Part shown: piece after piece, positions 42,578 through 45,457 of the stretch
Layout: each line of letters begins with the position of its first letter
Numbering within the stretch: the stretch's first letter is position 1
NCBI GenBank assembly: GCA_009929855.1
Contig: RZZN01000032.1
Coordinates: forward strand, 1-45,457
Source: Gammaproteobacteria bacterium
GTDB taxonomy: Bacteria; Pseudomonadota; Gammaproteobacteria; Chromatiales; Chromatiaceae
Length of the DNA stretch: 45,457 nt
Direction of reading: 5' to 3'
The notes under the pieces: model-generated
The model's database searches: none
What the model saw: only the letters and a program-made list of their open reading frames with translations
What the model was told of the DNA's origin: nothing
Position numbers and translations under genes: made by a program

Positions 42578-43135
42578 TCAATCACCAGGCAGGCGTTCAG
42601 GCGGGATCTCGCTCAGATAGGGCGCCATCCGATCCTTGTGCGAGAGCTCGGGGGCCACCCCGTCGAGCGGCCATTGGATGCCGATGGACGGGTCATCCCA
42701 GCGGATGCCCAGCTCGGTCTCAGGGCTGTAATACTCAGTATTCTTATAGATGAAAAGCGCCGATTCGCTGGTCACCAGAAAGCCATGGGCAAAACCCGGC
42801 GGGATCCACAGCTGCCGCCGATTCTCGGCCGAGAGCTCGATGCCGAGCCAGCGCCCGAAGCTCGGCGAGCCCCGGCGGACATCGACGGCTACGTCGAACA
42901 CAGCGCCCGCCAGCACCTGGACCAACTTGCCCTGGGCGCGCGGATGCTGCAGATGCAACCCGCGCAGTACACCCTTGCTCGAGTAAGAGAGATTGTCCTG
43001 GACGAATGGGGCTGGGACGCCGACCTCGGCATAGCGCTCGGCCTGATAGGTCTCCATGAAAAAGCCACGGGCATCGCCGAAGACCCGCGGCTCGATGATG
43101 AGCACGCCCGGCAGGCTGGTCTCGAGTACCTTCAT
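42578..43135 (-). CDS. rmlC: dTDP-4-dehydrorhamnose 3,5-epimerase RmlC
   Basis: 185 aa cupin. [20 protein letters not shown] start, catalytic His in [43 protein letters not shown], and [12 protein letters not shown], all typical. ATG 43135 overlaps the rmlA stop by 4 bp. Confidence 0.97.
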   Translation of the reverse strand: MKVLETSLPGVLIIEPRVFGDARGFFMETYQAERYAEVGVPAPFVQDNLSYSSKGVLRGLHLQHPRAQGKLVQVLAGAVFDVAVDVRRGSPSFGRWLGIELSAENRRQLWIPPGFAHGFLVTSESALFIYKNTEYYSPETELGIRWDDPSIGIQWPLDGVAPELSHKDRMAPYLSEIPPERLPGD

Positions 43136-44013
43136 ACGCCACCCCGCCGCAACAGACTCAGTAGATACTCGCCATAGCCGCTCTTCTTGAGCTCTTCGGC
43201 CATGGCCCGCAGGCGTGCCTCATCGATCCAGCCGTTGAAATAGGCCACCTCTTCGGGACAGCAGACCTTCAAACCCTGGCGTCGCTCGATGGTCTCGATG
43301 AATTGACCGGCCTGCATGAGTGATTCGTGTGTTCCGGTGTCGAGCCACGCCGTCCCACGTCCGATTCGGCTCACCCGCAGCTCACCGCGCGCGAGATAAC
43401 ACATGTTCAGATCGGTGATCTCCAGCTCGCCACGCGCCGATGGACGCAAGCTTGCGGCAAGGTCGCAGACCTGTTGATCGTAGAAATAGATCCCGGTGAC
43501 GGCCCAATTGGATTTGGGCAGGCGCGGTTTCTCCTCGATGCTGAGCACCTGGCCCGTGGCGTCGAACTCGGCGACGCCGTAGCGCTCTGGGTCGGAGACG
43601 TAATAGCCGAACACAGTCGCCCCGTGCGGGTGTGCGCTGGCTGACTTGAGCTGATCGACCAGACCATGCCCATAGAAGATGTTGTCACCAAGGATCAGAC
43701 AGCAGTGACTGGTGCCGAGAAAGGCGCGACCGATCAGGAAGGCCTGGGCCAAACCGCCCGGATCGGGCTGCTCGGCATACTCCAATGCGATTCCCCACTG
43801 TGACCCATCGCCGAGCAGGGCACGAAACAGTGGCAGATCGCTGGGCGTCGTGATGATCAGGATCTCGCGAATCCCCGCCAGCATGAGCGTGGTGAGGGGA
43901 TAATAGATCATCGGCTTGTCGTAGATCGGCAAGAGCTGTTTGCTGACGGCCCGGGTCAAGGGATAGAGTCGGGTGCCAGATCCGCCGGCGAGGATGATCC
44001 CTTTACGCTGCAT
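43132..44013 (-). CDS. rmlA: Glucose-1-phosphate thymidylyltransferase RmlA
   Basis: 293 aa. [36 protein letters not shown] is the nucleotide and substrate loop, with [10 protein letters not shown] for the metal-binding Asp. Makes dTDP-glucose from dTTP and glucose-1-phosphate, and is usually feedback-inhibited by dTDP-rhamnose. ATG 44013 is chosen; the frame is open to 44358. It overlaps rmlB by 11 bp. Confidence 0.97.
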   Translation of the reverse strand: MQRKGIILAGGSGTRLYPLTRAVSKQLLPIYDKPMIYYPLTTLMLAGIREILIITTPSDLPLFRALLGDGSQWGIALEYAEQPDPGGLAQAFLIGRAFLGTSHCCLILGDNIFYGHGLVDQLKSASAHPHGATVFGYYVSDPERYGVAEFDATGQVLSIEEKPRLPKSNWAVTGIYFYDQQVCDLAASLRPSARGELEITDLNMCYLARGELRVSRIGRGTAWLDTGTHESLMQAGQFIETIERRQGLKVCCPEEVAYFNGWIDEARLRAMAEELKKSGYGEYLLSLLRRGGV

Positions 44014-45061
44014 GGACGACTCCGAGACGTTCGCCGCGATAGCTGCCATCGGTGACCCGGCGGCACCACTCGGGATGCTCCAGATACCAGTCGAGCGTGC
44101 GTCCGAGCCCGGATTCGAAGGTCTCGAGCGGCTCCCAGCCCAGCGTGCGCTTGAGCTTGCTGGCATCGATGGCATAGCGCCGATCGTGCCCCGGACGGTC
44201 GCTGACGAAGGTCTTGAGACGCGCGTGCGGGCGCTGCGGCGAATCGGGCAGACGGGCATCGAGCAGGCCGCAGAGTGTGTCGACCACCTGAAGATTGGTG
44301 CGCTCGCTGTCGCCGCCGACGTTGTAGACCTCGCCCGGCGCGCCCGCCTCCAAGACACGCTCGATCGCGCGACAATGATCGATCACATAGAGCCAGTCGC
44401 GGATATTGGCGCCATCGCCATAGATGGGCAAAGGCTCGCCGGCCTGGGCCTTGAGGATCATCAGCGGGATCAGCTTCTCGGGAAACTGATACGGGCCATA
44501 GTTGTTCGAGCAGTTGGTGGTCAGCACGGGCAAGCCGTAGGTATGGTACCAGGCACGCACCAGATGATCCGACGCGGCCTTGGATGCCGAATAAGGCGAG
44601 TTGGGCGCGTAAGGCGTGGACTCGGTGAAATGGCCGGTCGGCCCGAGCGACCCATAGACCTCATCGGTCGAGACCTGGAGGAAACGGAATGATTCGGCCC
44701 GACCCCGGCGGACCCAATGGGCGCGCGCGCGCTCGAGCAGGTTGAAGGTACCGGCGATGTTGGTCTCGATGAAGCGGGCCGGGCCCTCGATCGAGCGATC
44801 GACATGGCTCTCCGCCGCGAAGTTGACGATTGCATCCACCCCGTGCTCTTCGAGCAGCCGATCGATGAGCGGCGCATCGGCGATGTCGCCCTGGACGAAG
44901 GTATGGCGCGGATGCGCCATCACCTCGGCCAGGGTGTCGAGGTTGCCGGCATAGGTCAGGAGGTCCAGGTTGACGACCCTAACCTCGGTGGTCTCCAGCA
45001 GATGGCGCACGAAATTGCCGCCGATGAATCCGGCGCCACCGGTGACGAGATAGGTTGGCAC
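44003..45061 (-). CDS. rmlB: dTDP-glucose 4,6-dehydratase RmlB
   Basis: 352 aa extended [19 protein letters not shown] (NAD loop), [10 protein letters not shown], and YSASKAASD with catalytic Y-x3-[16 protein letters not shown]. First gene of the rml operon in transcription order, 36 bp after the ssb stop. Confidence 0.97.
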   Translation of the reverse strand: MPTYLVTGGAGFIGGNFVRHLLETTEVRVVNLDLLTYAGNLDTLAEVMAHPRHTFVQGDIADAPLIDRLLEEHGVDAIVNFAAESHVDRSIEGPARFIETNIAGTFNLLERARAHWVRRGRAESFRFLQVSTDEVYGSLGPTGHFTESTPYAPNSPYSASKAASDHLVRAWYHTYGLPVLTTNCSNNYGPYQFPEKLIPLMILKAQAGEPLPIYGDGANIRDWLYVIDHCRAIERVLEAGAPGEVYNVGGDSERTNLQVVDTLCGLLDARLPDSPQRPHARLKTFVSDRPGHDRRYAIDASKLKRTLGWEPLETFESGLGRTLDWYLEHPEWCRRVTDGSYRGERLGVVHAA

Positions 45062-45097
45062 GTGATCGCTCCTCGTGGCCGCCGCCTGGGGGCCAGC

Positions 45098-45457
45098 TCA
45101 GAATGGGATGTCGTCGTCGAAATCAGCCGGCGGTGGGTTGCTCGCGGCGCCCGGGCTGGAGCTCGCGCTTGCCGCGGCTGGGCGGCTGCCGCGGCCCTGA
45201 TTCTGATACTCGGGATACTCGTCCAAGGCCACCGATGAGCCCCCTGCCCCACCACCAGAGCGGCTATCGAGCATCTGCATGCTGCCGCTGATATCGACCA
45301 CGATCTCGGTCGTGTAGCGATCCTGACCCTCCTGAGTCTGCCATTTGCGGGTCCGCAACTTGCCCTCGACATAGAGCTTGGAGCCCTTGTGGAGATATTG
45401 CTTGGCGATCTCGGCGAGCTTGCCGAAGATCACCACACTGTGCCACTCGGTGCGCTC
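45098..45457 (-). CDS. ssb: Single-stranded DNA-binding protein, 5' part missing at window edge
   Basis: The C-terminal 119 residues are in the window; the N-terminal strand lies beyond the right edge. The visible start [39 protein letters not shown] is OB-fold SSB sequence, followed by a Gly/Pro/Ser-rich linker and the acidic tail DFDDDIPF that recruits repair proteins. Same strand as rmlBACD; whether they are cotranscribed is unclear. Confidence 0.95.
   Translation of the reverse strand, partial: ERTEWHSVVIFGKLAEIAKQYLHKGSKLYVEGKLRTRKWQTQEGQDRYTTEIVVDISGSMQMLDSRSGGGAGGSSVALDEYPEYQNQGRGSRPAAASASSSPGAASNPPPADFDDDIPF

Noticed and set aside
41621-43177. Plus-strand open frame (518 codons) opposite rmlD and rmlC
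   Set aside because: Complement of two textbook rhamnose genes.

Overview
The window is about 45 kb of GC-rich DNA (roughly 65% by eye) with tightly packed, often 4-bp-overlapping genes. Gene content and codon style suggest a gammaproteobacterium, most likely of the purple sulfur type (Chromatiaceae). That placement is inference: no 16S rRNA or photosynthesis gene is present, and I see no tRNA, rRNA, CRISPR array or intact insertion sequence.

Layout. (1) 1-258 holds palindromic repeats and a 62-bp direct repeat. (2) 267-11777, minus strand, is a nine-gene exopolysaccharide cluster: family 2 glycosyltransferase, stand-alone nucleotidyltransferase, Wzx-like flippase, hexapeptide acyltransferase, three family 4 glycosyltransferases, ExeA-like ATPase and a Wzc-like chain-length protein with a degenerate kinase domain. 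No Wzy polymerase or initiating transferase is seen. (3) 12002-15934 has a beta-CASP RNase, a BrnT/BrnA toxin-antitoxin pair, another glycosyltransferase and a small secreted two-cysteine protein. (4) 15938-21515 is a pstSCAB-phoU phosphate operon behind a multi-unit Pho box. (5) 21602-26523 runs from a stand-alone EncFtn-type encapsulated ferritin through a pterin carbinolamine dehydratase, an ABC permease without a nearby ATPase, a DUF3299 lipoprotein, a PTPS/QueD-like protein with an altered active site and two short-chain dehydrogenases, with a second repeat cluster before the last gene. (6) 26578-28646 (minus) has an SCP2-like protein and Ppx/GppA; recQ follows on the plus strand. (7) 31109-40376 (minus) is a regulatory block transcribed rfaH-like, hybrid histidine kinase/AraC, response regulator, MASE3-PAS-GGDEF-EAL, then htpX. 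(8) 40377-41656 is a gene-poor stretch with palindromes, direct repeats and two doubtful small ORFs. (9) 41657-45061 (minus) is rmlBACD for dTDP-L-rhamnose, and ssb runs off the right edge.

How it fits together. dTDP-rhamnose from rmlBACD could feed the surface polysaccharide assembled by the left-hand cluster, and the RfaH-like antiterminator with its kinase, receiver and c-di-GMP protein is a plausible control module for such long operons (inference). The pst-phoU operon and ppx share phosphate and polyphosphate homeostasis. The least conventional material is the orphan EncFtn next to pterin genes, the variant PTPS, the rfaH-kinase-receiver-EAL operon, and the structured DNA between rfaH and rmlD.
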